Shown in pieces: positions 28,301 through 35,198 of a stretch of DNA of 64,000 nt. The stretch comes from Lacinutrix sp. Bg11-31 (GTDB taxonomy: Bacteria > Bacteroidota > Bacteroidia > Flavobacteriales > Flavobacteriaceae): contig NZ_CP025118.1 in assembly GCF_002831665.1 (NCBI RefSeq), forward strand, positions 558,001 through 622,000, given 5' to 3'. Both the position numbers and the translations under genes were made by a program. Under the pieces are notes generated by a model that was not told where the DNA came from, did not search any database, and saw only the letters and a program-made list of their open reading frames with translations. The number at the start of each line of letters is the position of its first letter. The stretch's first letter is position 1.

Positions 28301-28686
28301 ACGAAATGTCTTTAACTGTTGGTTTAGTTATGTTAACCATAGGTAATTTTCTTGGTGGTATGTGGGCTAACGAAAGTTGGGGACGTTATTGGGGCTGGGA
28401 CCCGAAAGAAACTTGGGCGCTTATTAGTATAATGGTTTATGCCTTTGTAATACATGCACGTTTAGTACCTGGTTTGCGTGGCAGATGGTTTTTTAACTTA
28501 ATGTCTATAGTAGCATTTGCATTTATAATCTTCACTTATTTTGGTGTTAACTTCTATCTATCTGGATTACATTCTTACCAATCTGGACAGGATTTAAGTT
28601 ATAAATATATTGCTGTAGCAGTTGGTATTGTTAGTTTACTTGCTGTAACGTCTTATAGAATGTATTCAAAATACTATAAAAAATAA
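25372..28686 (+). CDS. ccsBA: Cytochrome c biogenesis protein, CcsB(ResB)-CcsA fusion
   Basis: The 1104-residue protein is a natural fusion. The N-terminal half is ResB/CcsB-like with three early membrane segments (LFILFAAAMIAGTFMDAG, WWFEGIMVFFVINFVGN, LTLHLAFIFILLGAFITR) and a long periplasmic region. A signal-like helix (IISILLVCFTLTGFAQ, about 480) and a second periplasmic domain follow. The last ~330 residues are CcsA with the haem-handling WWD motif WGRYWGWDPKETWALIS and conserved His in HLSWMD and FVIHARL. It exports haem and attaches it to CXXCH motifs of c-type cytochromes, which here would include CcoO and CcoP encoded 23 kb away. Start at the first of two ATGs. Confidence 0.93.
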   Translation: MMQNKLTKILFSTRLTATLFILFAAAMIAGTFMDAGQETSPTPYSRSLIYNTWWFEGIMVFFVINFVGNIFRFRLYKKAKWATLTLHLAFIFILLGAFITRYIGYEGMMPIQEGETENTFLSQKTYVQVLVNGDYKINDVAQRLRIEKEVDFSERLNNSLEFSTTYDTTPVSVSLDKFVSNAEKDIIPNENGEEYLKIVEAGNGAPHNHYLKSGEDQLIHNIIFTLNNPKKGAINIVDGENGITIDSPFEGEYLQMATMSEGKLVKDSIQPLMLRSRYVIGKMQMVFPKPVIKGTFDIVKKSKLLKSDEDGIVLNVSANGETKQVKLLGGMGTTNQWERLEIGGLDLDFRFGAKLLELPFSIKLNDFVADKYPGTKNSYSAFSSAITVNDAEEGDFDYKIFMNNVLDHRGYRFFQAGFDNNETLTRLSVNHDRWGTWVTYFGYMLLYFGMMAILFDKKTRFADLKRALDKVKDKKSEIISILLVCFTLTGFAQEQHSADDGHDHSQHATVQEVQTKANVVQHDEYTYEQNKAAVDSILNANMVPKEQADKFGRLVIQDVGGRMMPVNTYASEFLRKLSKSDSYEGFTADQIFLSVQESPAFWYNVPIIYLKSKKDDSIRSIIGIEKSVGYATLGHFFTSNGDYKLAPYLEDAYKALAPNGYQKEFIEADQRVNLLHNTVQGNSLKIFPIPEEVNNKWISANEYRKEHYKEKIKDTIYQSFVNQSFNLYLYRLNNAKQSGDFSEADKILEAFKRNQVKLGGEVMLSEKKINTEILYNKYDIFKNLHYAYMLFGGILFVLLIVQIFKDKSKFLDKLIVVFKVLILFSFLAHTIGLILRWYISGHAPWSDGYESMIYVAWATMLFGLMLSSTSNRNLLTVYSSLIAGKHSSNLTTAAGAFVTSMLLMVAHLSWMDPAIANLPPVLDSYWLMIHVAVIVASYGPFTLSMILGATVLILMLLTNKENKEKMLLNIKELTIVNEMSLTVGLVMLTIGNFLGGMWANESWGRYWGWDPKETWALISIMVYAFVIHARLVPGLRGRWFFNLMSIVAFAFIIFTYFGVNFYLSGLHSYQSGQDLSYKYIAVAVGIVSLLAVTSYRMYSKYYKK

Positions 28687-28742
28687 TGAAGTTAAAATTT
28701 AATTATTATTTATTATCTTAGATTTAATAAATAATTATATTA

Positions 28743-28931
28743 ATGAGTTATATTAAAAAAATAGGTATACACAATGCATTAATACTCCTTTTGTGTTTAT
28801 GTATAATAGTATTTGCAGAGTATTTGTTTTTAACAGGGTATCAACTTCATGGCATTTTTCTTGGGCTATGGGCTCCAACAATTATTGGAATAATGATATT
28901 TTTAAAACTGATAGACAATGGATCCAAATAG
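28743..28931 (+). CDS. Small membrane protein (62 residues)
   Basis: Two predicted membrane helices (ALILLLCLCIIVFAEYLFL and FLGLWAPTIIGIMIFLKL) with a short polar loop. It begins 56 bp after ccsBA and its stop codon overlaps the start of another tiny membrane ORF by 14 bp. I do not recognise the family. The length, hydrophobicity and coupling to the next ORF suggest it is real and perhaps linked to cytochrome assembly, but that is inference. Confidence 0.55.
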   Translation: MSYIKKIGIHNALILLLCLCIIVFAEYLFLTGYQLHGIFLGLWAPTIIGIMIFLKLIDNGSK

Positions 28932-29025
28932 TTTTATTCTATACTTTTCAATTTTTGTATCTGTTTGTATTGTTTTTTGGACTATTACAATAATTAGAAA
29001 TTACAACAAAACATTTAAAGACTAA
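28918..29025 (+). CDS. 35-residue membrane micropeptide overlapping the previous ORF
   Basis: ATG 28918 opens a frame MDPNSFILYFSIFVSVCIVF with one hydrophobic helix and a basic tail (RNYNKTFKD). It overlaps the end of the 62-residue ORF by 14 bp in another frame, a typical coupling arrangement. Too short to identify by eye; kept because of the topology and the overlap. It lies 21 bp before mscL. Confidence 0.4.
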   Translation: MDPNSFILYFSIFVSVCIVFWTITIIRNYNKTFKD

Positions 29026-29046
29026 ATAGTAGTAAATACAATTTCA

Positions 29047-29502
29047 ATGACTGTGTTTTTTAAAGAGTTTAAAGAATTTGCCGTAAAAGGTAATATGATG
29101 GATATGGCAATAGGTATTATTATTGGAGCATCCTTTAATAAAGTTATTGATGTTCTAGTAAAAAAGGTGCTAATGCCACCATTGTCTTTAATGACAGATG
29201 GTATTAATCTTCAAGATAAAAAAATTATCCTTCGAGAAGGAACTTTTGATGAAGCAGGAAAAGTAATTGCAGATGACGTTGTTATACAATATGGTGCTTT
29301 AGCAGAGGCTTTTATGGATTTTATTATTATTGGTATTACTGTATTTCTTGTTGTAAAAGGGATGAATAGGTTACGAGACAAATCTAATGACACTAAAGAT
29401 AAAACAGTAAAAACACCAAAAGATATTCAATTACTTACAGATTTAAATGAGCTAATGGCAGAGCAGAATAAACTGCTTAAAGCTCAGTCTAAAAATGCAT
29501 AA
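29047..29502 (+). CDS. mscL: Large-conductance mechanosensitive channel MscL
   Basis: The 151-residue protein shows the MscL pattern: FFKEFKEFAVKGNMMDMAIGIIIGASFNKVIDVLV in two pieces (N-terminal helix and first membrane segment), LMPPLSLM, a periplasmic loop and the second membrane helix FIIIGITVFLVVKGMNRL, then a charged helix. It forms a pentameric safety valve under hypo-osmotic shock. It is followed at once by a strong bidirectional terminator. Confidence 0.95.
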   Translation: MTVFFKEFKEFAVKGNMMDMAIGIIIGASFNKVIDVLVKKVLMPPLSLMTDGINLQDKKIILREGTFDEAGKVIADDVVIQYGALAEAFMDFIIIGITVFLVVKGMNRLRDKSNDTKDKTVKTPKDIQLLTDLNELMAEQNKLLKAQSKNA

Positions 29503-29541
29503 AAAAACAGCAAATGATATTTAATATCATTTGCTGCTTTT
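29502..29541. terminator. Bidirectional terminator after mscL
   Basis: CAGCAAATGATA-TTTAA-TATCATTTGCTG (29508-29536), a perfect 12-bp stem with flanking A and T runs, between two convergent genes. Confidence 0.85.
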
Positions 29542-29562
29542 ATCTAATCAATTATATAAAGT

Positions 29563-29934
29563 TTATAATTTAATTAGTGTTTTATGCAAATTTAAATCGT
29601 TTAGAACATCATTTGTAAATTTATAATGCCCTTTTGTTGTTATAATTCTAAATCTATGATCGTTCATTCTACTTAATACATCTATAAACCGCCATTTAGA
29701 TTTTAATAAACGTGGTTTGTCGCTTTTTAAACCAATTTCAAAATAGTATTTTCTAGCACTCTTAGTTGCCGTTATATCTGGTGTAATTTTAACATCTCCA
29801 TCTTGTTTAATGTAAGACTTTGGAGTTTCGTAACCTTCCACATCAGCTTTAATATTTTCGAACCCTAAGTTCTCTAAATAATTAACCGATTCTTTAAAAA
29901 ATGCTGCGTTATCTTTTTTTTCTATCTGTATCAT
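29563..29934 (-). CDS. Conserved-looking hypothetical protein (123 residues)
   Basis: I start at ATG 29934 (MIQIEKKDNAAFF); eight further codons are open upstream but look non-coding. The sequence has an alpha/beta look: ESVNYLENLGFENIKADVEGY, then SYIKQDGDVKITPDIT, SARKYYFEIGLKS and RFRIITTKGHY. The strand-turn-strand around TPDIT and YFEIGLK loosely recalls a PD-(D/E)xK nuclease core, but the E-x-K spacing is not met, so I do not assign it. Convergent with mscL and alone on its strand. Confidence 0.6.
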   Translation of the reverse strand: MIQIEKKDNAAFFKESVNYLENLGFENIKADVEGYETPKSYIKQDGDVKITPDITATKSARKYYFEIGLKSDKPRLLKSKWRFIDVLSRMNDHRFRIITTKGHYKFTNDVLNDLNLHKTLIKL

Positions 29935-30064
29935 AATACTTCCAATATACAAACACATGCTTTGATTTTGCGTTAATGCCTTGTTAAACCATGGGTTTTT
30001 AACAGATTTTAAGAATAATGATATTGTTTATAGATAAGTACTTAAACTTAAATGTAACAATTAC

Positions 30065-30072
30065 TATCTTTA
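30065..30072 (+). promoter_or_regulatory. Possible -7 element TATCTTTA before the PLP lyase
   Basis: One mismatch from TAnnTTTG, five bases before the ATG at 30077, so a leaderless or very short leader is implied. Weak evidence. Confidence 0.3.
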
Positions 30073-30076
30073 CGAT

Positions 30077-31225
30077 ATGAGTAAAAATAATTTTGGTTTA
30101 AATACCATTTGTGCGCATGTAGGCGAAATTAAAGATGAACAATTTAAAGGCGCAGTGTCTCCAATTTATTTATCAAGCTCTTACGAGTATATGGATGTAG
30201 ACGTTAAGCGCTATCCACGCTATTTTAATACGCCAAATCAAGAACATTTATCCAAGAAAATCGCGGCATTAGAACGCAAGGAAACTGCAATGATATTTGG
30301 TTCTGGTATGGCAGCTATAAGTCATATGTTTTTAGCGTTTTTAAAATCTGGCGACCATATTGTAGTCCAAAATACATTATATGGAGGAACAAGTAACTTT
30401 ATACGTGAGGAGTTTCCTAAATTTAATATAGATTTTACGTTTACAGACGGTTATAAAGTAGAAGATTTTGAAGCAGCTATAAAACCTAATACAAAATTAA
30501 TTCATATAGAAACACCTTCTAATCCTTTGTTAACCATTACAGATATTAAAGCTGTAGCAAATTTAGGAAAAGCTAACAATATAATTACAAGTATAGATAA
30601 CACGTTTGCTAGTCCTATAAACCAAACACCAGGAGACTTTGGTGTAGATTTAATTATGCACTCTGCAACCAAGTATTTTGGAGGACATAGTGATATTTGT
30701 GCAGGAGCAGTTACAGGCTCTAAGGAACATATGGATAGAATTTGGAATGTTTCTAAAAACCTTGGAGGCAGTTTAAGCGATTTTACAGTTTGGATGTTAG
30801 AGCGTAGCATGAAAACTATGGGACTTCGTGTTAAAAGACAAACCAAAAACGCTGGTAAAATGGCTAAGTGGTTAGAGAAAAACGATGCCGTTAAAAAAGT
30901 CTATTATCCAGGTTTAAAAAGCCATCCAGAACATGAATTAGCTAAAGCGCAAATGCATGGTTTTGGAGCGATGTTATCTTTTGAATTAGTAGATGGTTTA
31001 GATTCAGATAAATTTCAAAAAGCATTAAAATTAATAAAAGCTTCGCTGAGCTTAGCAGGTGTAGAAAGTACAGTTTTAAGTCCAGCCCAAACATCTCATT
31101 TCTTGCTAAGTCAAGAAGAACGAGATGCGGTAGGAATAAGTGATGGTTTAATTAGATTTTCTGTAGGTATAGAATCTGTAAAGGATTTAAAAAACGATAT
31201 TCAACAAGCAATAAATACATTATAA
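30077..31225 (+). CDS. Cys/Met metabolism PLP enzyme (cystathionine gamma-synthase/lyase or methionine gamma-lyase type)
   Basis: The 382-residue enzyme has the family order: SPIYLSSSYEY, MIFGSGMAAISH, ETPSNPLLTITDI, SIDNTFASPINQ and the PLP lysine K199 in HSATKYFGGHSD, then SPAQTSHFLLS and LIRFSVGIES. It catalyses elimination or gamma-replacement at sulfur amino acids; which reaction cannot be read from sequence alone. It is followed after 4 bp by rlmF on the same strand, which probably reflects cotranscription rather than a shared pathway. Confidence 0.88.
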   Translation: MSKNNFGLNTICAHVGEIKDEQFKGAVSPIYLSSSYEYMDVDVKRYPRYFNTPNQEHLSKKIAALERKETAMIFGSGMAAISHMFLAFLKSGDHIVVQNTLYGGTSNFIREEFPKFNIDFTFTDGYKVEDFEAAIKPNTKLIHIETPSNPLLTITDIKAVANLGKANNIITSIDNTFASPINQTPGDFGVDLIMHSATKYFGGHSDICAGAVTGSKEHMDRIWNVSKNLGGSLSDFTVWMLERSMKTMGLRVKRQTKNAGKMAKWLEKNDAVKKVYYPGLKSHPEHELAKAQMHGFGAMLSFELVDGLDSDKFQKALKLIKASLSLAGVESTVLSPAQTSHFLLSQEERDAVGISDGLIRFSVGIESVKDLKNDIQQAINTL

Positions 31226-31229
31226 AATT

Positions 31230-32120
31230 TTGCATAAAAAAAACAAACACAAAGAAGATTATAATTTCGAAAAACTAACTGAGGTTTTTCCAGAATTAAT
31301 ACCACACGTTTTCGTTAATAAATACGAAAAACAAACCATAGATTTTGCAGATGCTAAAGCTGTAAAAGCCTTAAATACAGCCTTGTTAAAAGCACATTAC
31401 GGCATAGATTTTTGGCAATTTCCAGAAACTAATTTATGTCCTCCAATTCCTGGTCGTGTAGATTACATACATCATATAGCAGCGCTTTTAAAAGCTTCAA
31501 AATTAAACAAAAACATTACAGTTTTAGATATTGGTACAGGAGCATCTTGTATTTATCCTTTACTTGGTAATGCAGAGTATAACTGGAAATTTGTTGGTAC
31601 AGATTGTAATAAAAAGTCTATCGCTTACGCCGAAAAAATAATTATTAAGAACAAGCTTAAAAAAGAGATTCAGTTAAAGCATCAGCCCAATACTGAAAGT
31701 GTTTTTCAAGGTGTTATAACAGCTACAGATACCTTTTCGGCATCCATTTGTAATCCACCATTCTATAAAGACGAAGCTGAAGCTTTTGAAGCAACTACAC
31801 GTAAATTAAAAGGTTTAGGTAAACTTACAGACTCTGTAACAAGAAATTTTGCAGGTCAAGCTCACGAGTTATGTTTTAAAGGTGGTGAAAAAGCATTTTT
31901 ACACACGTACCTTTATGAAAGTTCATTATTTAAAACACAATGCTTTTGGTACACTAGTTTAGTTTCTAATAAAGACAATATTAAGTCGATGAAGAAGTCT
32001 TTAGCAAAATTAGGTGCAACTACAGTTAAAGTAATAGAAATGAGCCAAGGTAATAAGAAAAGTAGAGTAGTAGCTTGGACGTTTTTAACGGAAAAGCAAC
32101 AACAAGATTGGAATAAATAA
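31230..32120 (+). CDS. rlmF: 23S rRNA (adenine-1618-N6)-methyltransferase RlmF
   Basis: The 296-residue enzyme has the family N terminus (DYNFEKLTEVFPELIPHV), LCPPIPGRVDYIHH, the SAM-binding loop VLDIGTGASCIYP (residues 98-110) and the amino-methyltransferase motif NPPF (175-178), followed by EAFEATTRKLKGLGK. It methylates A1618 of 23S rRNA. The start is TTG at 31230, 4 bp after the preceding gene; no ATG upstream fits the frame. Confidence 0.92.
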   Translation: MHKKNKHKEDYNFEKLTEVFPELIPHVFVNKYEKQTIDFADAKAVKALNTALLKAHYGIDFWQFPETNLCPPIPGRVDYIHHIAALLKASKLNKNITVLDIGTGASCIYPLLGNAEYNWKFVGTDCNKKSIAYAEKIIIKNKLKKEIQLKHQPNTESVFQGVITATDTFSASICNPPFYKDEAEAFEATTRKLKGLGKLTDSVTRNFAGQAHELCFKGGEKAFLHTYLYESSLFKTQCFWYTSLVSNKDNIKSMKKSLAKLGATTVKVIEMSQGNKKSRVVAWTFLTEKQQQDWNK

Positions 32121-32210
32121 CAAATATATTGAAAGGCCAATAAAGCCTGACGCGCTTAAAAAACATATAATAAGATTCCCAATTTCATGGGAATAAAAAA
32201 CAAGTTTTCA

Positions 32211-32927
32211 ATGAAATTAGATATACTTGCCTTTGGAGCACATCCAGACGATATAGAACTAGGAGCAGGAGGAACAATAGCAAAAGCAATTGCCGAAGGT
32301 AAAAAAGTAGGCGTAATAGATTTAACAAAAGGCGAACTTGGTACTAGAGGTACAGAAGAAACTAGAAAAGCAGAAGCTGCAAATGCAGCTGAGATTTTAG
32401 GCTTGTCTATTAGAGAAAACTTAGGTTTTGCGGATGGTTTTTTTACTAATGATAAACAGCACCAATTAGAAGTAATTAAAATGCTTAGAAAATACCAACC
32501 AGAGATTGTGCTTTGTAATGCTATTGACGATAGACATATTGATCATGGAAAAGGAAGCAAACTAGTAAGTGATGCTTGTTTTTTAAGCGGATTAATTAAA
32601 ATTGAAACAATGCTTGATGGTGTTATTCAAGAAAAATGGAGACCAAAGCACGTTTACCATTACATACAATGGAAGACTATAGAACCAGATTTTGTAGTAG
32701 ATATTTCTAATTTTATGGAAATTAAGCAAAAATCTGTTAATGCTTATCAAACTCAATTTTTTAATAGTAAAAGTAATGAGCCAGAAACTCCAATAACAAG
32801 TAAAAGCTTTATTGATAGTGTAAATTATAGAGCTAAAGAGTTAGGTCGCTTAGTTGGAGTAGATTACGCCGAAGGTTTTACTGTAGAACGTTATATAACC
32901 GTTGATAGCTTATTCGACATAAAATAA
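32211..32927 (+). CDS. bshB1: Bacillithiol biosynthesis deacetylase BshB1
   Basis: Starting at ATG 32211 (MKLDILAFGAHPDDIELG) rather than the earlier ATG 32187, the protein has 238 residues. The LmbE-fold zinc motif AHPDD is at residues 10-14, with LTKGELGTRGTEETR and DDRHIDHGKGS giving the remaining ligands. BshB1 deacetylates GlcNAc-malate to GlcN-malate in bacillithiol synthesis. Its presence suggests that this organism uses bacillithiol as its low-molecular-weight thiol. It is the last gene before tRNA-His. Confidence 0.93.
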   Translation: MKLDILAFGAHPDDIELGAGGTIAKAIAEGKKVGVIDLTKGELGTRGTEETRKAEAANAAEILGLSIRENLGFADGFFTNDKQHQLEVIKMLRKYQPEIVLCNAIDDRHIDHGKGSKLVSDACFLSGLIKIETMLDGVIQEKWRPKHVYHYIQWKTIEPDFVVDISNFMEIKQKSVNAYQTQFFNSKSNEPETPITSKSFIDSVNYRAKELGRLVGVDYAEGFTVERYITVDSLFDIK

Positions 32928-32965
32928 AAAGAGTAAAATTTTAATTAAAATTATAATAAAAGTCT

Positions 32966-32995
32966 TTGTAGTAAAAAGGAATTAATTTACATTTG
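32966..32995 (+). promoter_or_regulatory. tRNA-His promoter, TTG and TACATTTG
   Basis: TTG at 32966-32968 and TACATTTG at 32988-32995, separated by 19 bp, match the flavobacterial -33/-7 consensus in both elements and spacing. The tRNA begins 29 bp later. Confidence 0.75.
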
Positions 32996-33023
32996 CACAC
33001 GCATTAATAAAATGCGTATAAAT

Positions 33024-33098
33024 GGTGATTGTAGCTCAGTTGGTTAGAGCATCGGTTTGTGGTACCGAGGGTCGCGGGTTCGAATCCCGTCTTTCACC
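33024..33098 (+). tRNA. tRNA-His (GTG anticodon)
   Basis: Extra G(-1) at 33024 facing C73, acceptor GTGATTG / CTTTCAC, D arm GCTC/GAGC, anticodon arm TCGGT-TTGTGGT-ACCGA (GTG), T arm GCGGG/CCCGT. The acceptor stem as read contains two adjacent U-U oppositions (positions 5-68 and 6-67). The encoded G(-1) supports the His identity. An intrinsic terminator follows directly, and the accessory island begins just downstream. Confidence 0.93.
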
Positions 33099-33105
33099 CA
33101 AAAGC

Positions 33106-33137
33106 AAAAAGCTTCTCTGAAAAGAGAAGCTTTTTTT
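33106..33137 (+). terminator. Intrinsic terminator of tRNA-His
   Basis: AAAAAGCTTCTCT-GAAA-AGAGAAGCTTTTT followed by more T residues; 13-bp perfect stem. Confidence 0.88.
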
Positions 33138-33221
33138 GTTACTATAATTTGGTGTTTGCTATAGAAGATGTAATTAAATATTAGATAGAATTTGAAAGCG
33201 CATTTCGTCTATTTCTATTTG

Positions 33222-33240
33222 TTATATATGGATGTTGGCA
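33222..33240 (-). repeat. Half copy of the attC-like repeat after the first island gene
   Basis: On the minus strand, 8 bp after the stop at 33249, the sequence TGCCAACATCCATATATAAC resembles the outer arm GCCTAACACCGTATA found after the other island genes. The rest of a repeat is not recognisable before tRNA-His. Confidence 0.45.
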
Positions 33241-33248
33241 GTAGTATT

Positions 33249-33761
33249 TTATTCCTTATTCAAAAATTCAGTTACTAAAGTGTTCTTTTCAGATTCCATT
33301 TCACAAGTCCAACTGTCTATAAACCATCTTCCATTTTCATAATGTAGCTGAATGCTGTTTAGTCCTCTAATATTAGATTCAGTTTTTGGGTCAGTTCGTA
33401 TTTCAAATGCGCTCCAAACTTGTGCAATATTTCCATACTTGTTAACTACTCGTTTTAGTTCCTTTTCGTAAAAATTCGCTTTAGGTGATAATCCGATTGG
33501 TATATATTCCGCTTCAAGAGTATGTGATTCCGCTTTCCCATTTTCGTCCAGCCTTGTTATAACAGCATTGTCCGAATGAATATATTTATCTCTCTCAAAT
33601 TCCCAAGGCTCACTACTTGAGCCTGAAACAACATCGTAATATGCATTTATTATTGCATCTACTGATTTTATATCTTTCGCGTATTTTTCTTCGTTTGTTT
33701 GTCCGAAAATTGAATTGCAAGCGAAAATTATGCTAATTGATGTAAGTATTATTTTGTTCAT
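33249..33761 (-). CDS. Secreted protein with SnoaL/NTF2-like fold
   Basis: The 170-residue protein has a signal peptide (MNKIILTSISIIFACNSIFGQ), then IKSVDAIINAYYDVVSGSS, FERDKYIHSDNAVITRLD, VWSAFEIRTDP and LHYENGRWFIDSWTCEME, the helix and curved-sheet order of the NTF2-like superfamily. Such domains bind small molecules or act as enzymes; nothing identifies the role here. It lies 23 bp after the R'-like core GTTAGCA of an attC-like repeat and is the last locus of the island before tRNA-His. Confidence 0.7.
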   Translation of the reverse strand: MNKIILTSISIIFACNSIFGQTNEEKYAKDIKSVDAIINAYYDVVSGSSSEPWEFERDKYIHSDNAVITRLDENGKAESHTLEAEYIPIGLSPKANFYEKELKRVVNKYGNIAQVWSAFEIRTDPKTESNIRGLNSIQLHYENGRWFIDSWTCEMESEKNTLVTEFLNKE

Positions 33762-33783
33762 ATTGATTGTTTTTTTTAATTTT

Positions 33784-33915
33784 TGCTAACGTTTTTGTGT
33801 ATGGTTAGTTGCGTGGTTAAGTAACTAATTTAATAAAAATGGAACGACCCAGAGGAAATTCCGTAGGAATTTCCAAGAAGACTTGTACCAAGCAATTAAT
33901 TATACACGGCTTAAG
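33784..33915 (-). repeat. attC-like palindromic repeat 1
   Basis: About 130 bp lying between the Fic stop codon and the next gene. Outer arms GTGTATGGTTAGTTGCGTGG and (reverse) GTGTATAATTAATTGCTTGG pair with few mismatches; the centre holds the perfect hairpin GGAAATTCC-GTA-GGAATTTCC. At the gene-proximal end of the next cassette the core reads GTTAGCA on the minus strand. Related copies occur at 35199, 36153 and 37950. Confidence 0.7.
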
Positions 33916-33919
33916 TTTT

Positions 33920-34516
33920 TTAGTTTTCTGCAAATTTTATTAATGGTTTTATATTTCCATTGTCAGCTTCTCTTAATGCTATGATATACTCTTTTCTTGT
34001 TTCATCTGCTCTAACCATATTTGACTTGTGCCAGCTGAAAATTTCTTTTCCGAAAATAGATTCAATAATTATATCAGCCATCATTCTTGAGTGTCTACCA
34101 TTTCCATTGGTAAAGCAGTGAATTGCTACGATTCTATGTTTAAATCTAATAGCAATTTCTTTAGGTGGATAAGTCTTGTTTTCTAACCAATATTTAGTGT
34201 CATCAATTAGATTTTTCAGTTCTATTCCGATTTGAGTCCATTTTATTCCAATGTTTTTGTCAGTCTTTCTAAATTCACCTGCCCATTTCCAAACATCGCC
34301 GTACATTTTTGTGTGTAAATCTTTTATAAACTTTTCAGTCAATATTTTTTCAGGTTTTAAATTAGCTCGAATAGTCCATTCTACAGCTTTTTCAATATTT
34401 AACTGTTCAAATTCATCGAGTTCTTTTTGCGTTGTTATTGATTTTAATTTTAGACCTTCTTTTTCGTCTTCATCTAAAGGTGTTTGGCCATCTGCGTATT
34501 TTAAATCTAATCCCAT
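33920..34516 (-). CDS. Fic-domain protein, 'mobile mystery protein B' type
   Basis: The 198-residue protein starts MGLDLKYADGQTPLDEDEKEG and carries the Fic active-site loop HCFTNGNGRHSR at residues 133-144. The canonical loop is HxFx(D/E)GNGRxxR; here the acidic residue that binds Mg2+ is Asn137, so standard AMP transfer may be altered or lost. Family knowledge: this protein is found paired with an Xre-like partner, mostly in mobile DNA. Its start overlaps the partner gene by 10 bp. It may be a toxin or modifier controlled by that partner, which is inference. Confidence 0.88.
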   Translation of the reverse strand: MGLDLKYADGQTPLDEDEKEGLKLKSITTQKELDEFEQLNIEKAVEWTIRANLKPEKILTEKFIKDLHTKMYGDVWKWAGEFRKTDKNIGIKWTQIGIELKNLIDDTKYWLENKTYPPKEIAIRFKHRIVAIHCFTNGNGRHSRMMADIIIESIFGKEIFSWHKSNMVRADETRKEYIIALREADNGNIKPLIKFAEN

Positions 34517-34968
34517 AATGACTTTCTCATTTCCCTTTTTATTTCATTAGCCAAGTCATTTATTGAATGTTCAATTTTATCTTCACTGATTCCTTGGTCC
34601 TCTAATTTCATATTTTGATTGGTCCTTAAAACAATTTTTCGGGCCAGTTTTTTAGCCTTTAAGTTGATTAGACTTTCGATGGTCCCATCTTTAGGAATAA
34701 AACCATAAATAAATTTCATATTCAAGGCATTGCCAACATCCTTTAGTTTATTGATGGTTATCTGACCTGTAGCTTCACGTTCTTCGATTTTTTGAATAGC
34801 TCCTTTAGTCAAGTCAAGTTTGGTCCCTAATTGGTCCCTTGTCATATTAAGAGTGGTTCTAATAGTATTTACCCATCCTTTTTGTGGGACCAAGACCATT
34901 CCTGCATCTTTAAAATGAGCCAGTTTTTGGTCTAATTGTTCTATGAGTAGTTTTTTCTTGTTTCTCAT
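34507..34968 (-). CDS. Xre-type regulator, 'mobile mystery protein A' type
   Basis: The 153-residue protein has an N-terminal charged helix (LLIEQLDQKLAHFKDAG), then a helix-turn-helix around residues 30-75 (RTTLNMTRDQLGTKLDLTKG, IQKIEEREATGQITINKL) and a basic C-terminal helical part. It precedes and overlaps the Fic gene by 10 bp, the standard A-B order of the family. Upstream of its start lie four palindromes spaced by exactly 32 bp that could be its own operators, which would make the pair autoregulated like an antitoxin-toxin operon. Confidence 0.88.
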   Translation of the reverse strand: MRNKKKLLIEQLDQKLAHFKDAGMVLVPQKGWVNTIRTTLNMTRDQLGTKLDLTKGAIQKIEEREATGQITINKLKDVGNALNMKFIYGFIPKDGTIESLINLKAKKLARKIVLRTNQNMKLEDQGISEDKIEHSINDLANEIKREMRKSLWD

Positions 34969-34980
34969 TTGTCAATATTT

Positions 34981-35092
34981 TATACATATAAGTATGTAAA
35001 TTAAAACAAAAGTATACAAATATGTATGAATAAACAAAAAAAAGAATACTTATATGTATTCTTTTGTGTAAATAATTATACACATATGTATG
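34981..35092 (-). promoter_or_regulatory. Four operator-like palindromes ATAC-N6-GTAT at 32-bp spacing
   Basis: Sites at 34982-34995, 35014-35027, 35046-35059 and 35078-35091 each read ATAC-N6-GTAT (ATACATATAAGTAT, ATACAAATATGTAT, ATACTTATATGTAT, ATACACATATGTAT). The 32-bp period is about three helical turns, so all sites face the same side of the DNA. They lie directly upstream of the Xre/Fic pair. Confidence 0.7.
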
Positions 35093-35198
35093 AATAAGTT
35101 TGTCTAAAAGGTTCAGATTTAAATTAAAGCCAACATGTTTCTTTAGTTTGTAATATAATATCTTTAACTAGAAAAAGAGGAGAACTATAACGTGTTTT

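Noticed and set aside
29563..29934. PD-(D/E)xK nuclease call for the 123-residue protein
   Set aside because: The strand pattern is suggestive, but the second motif reads E-I-G rather than E-x-K, so the catalytic set is not met.
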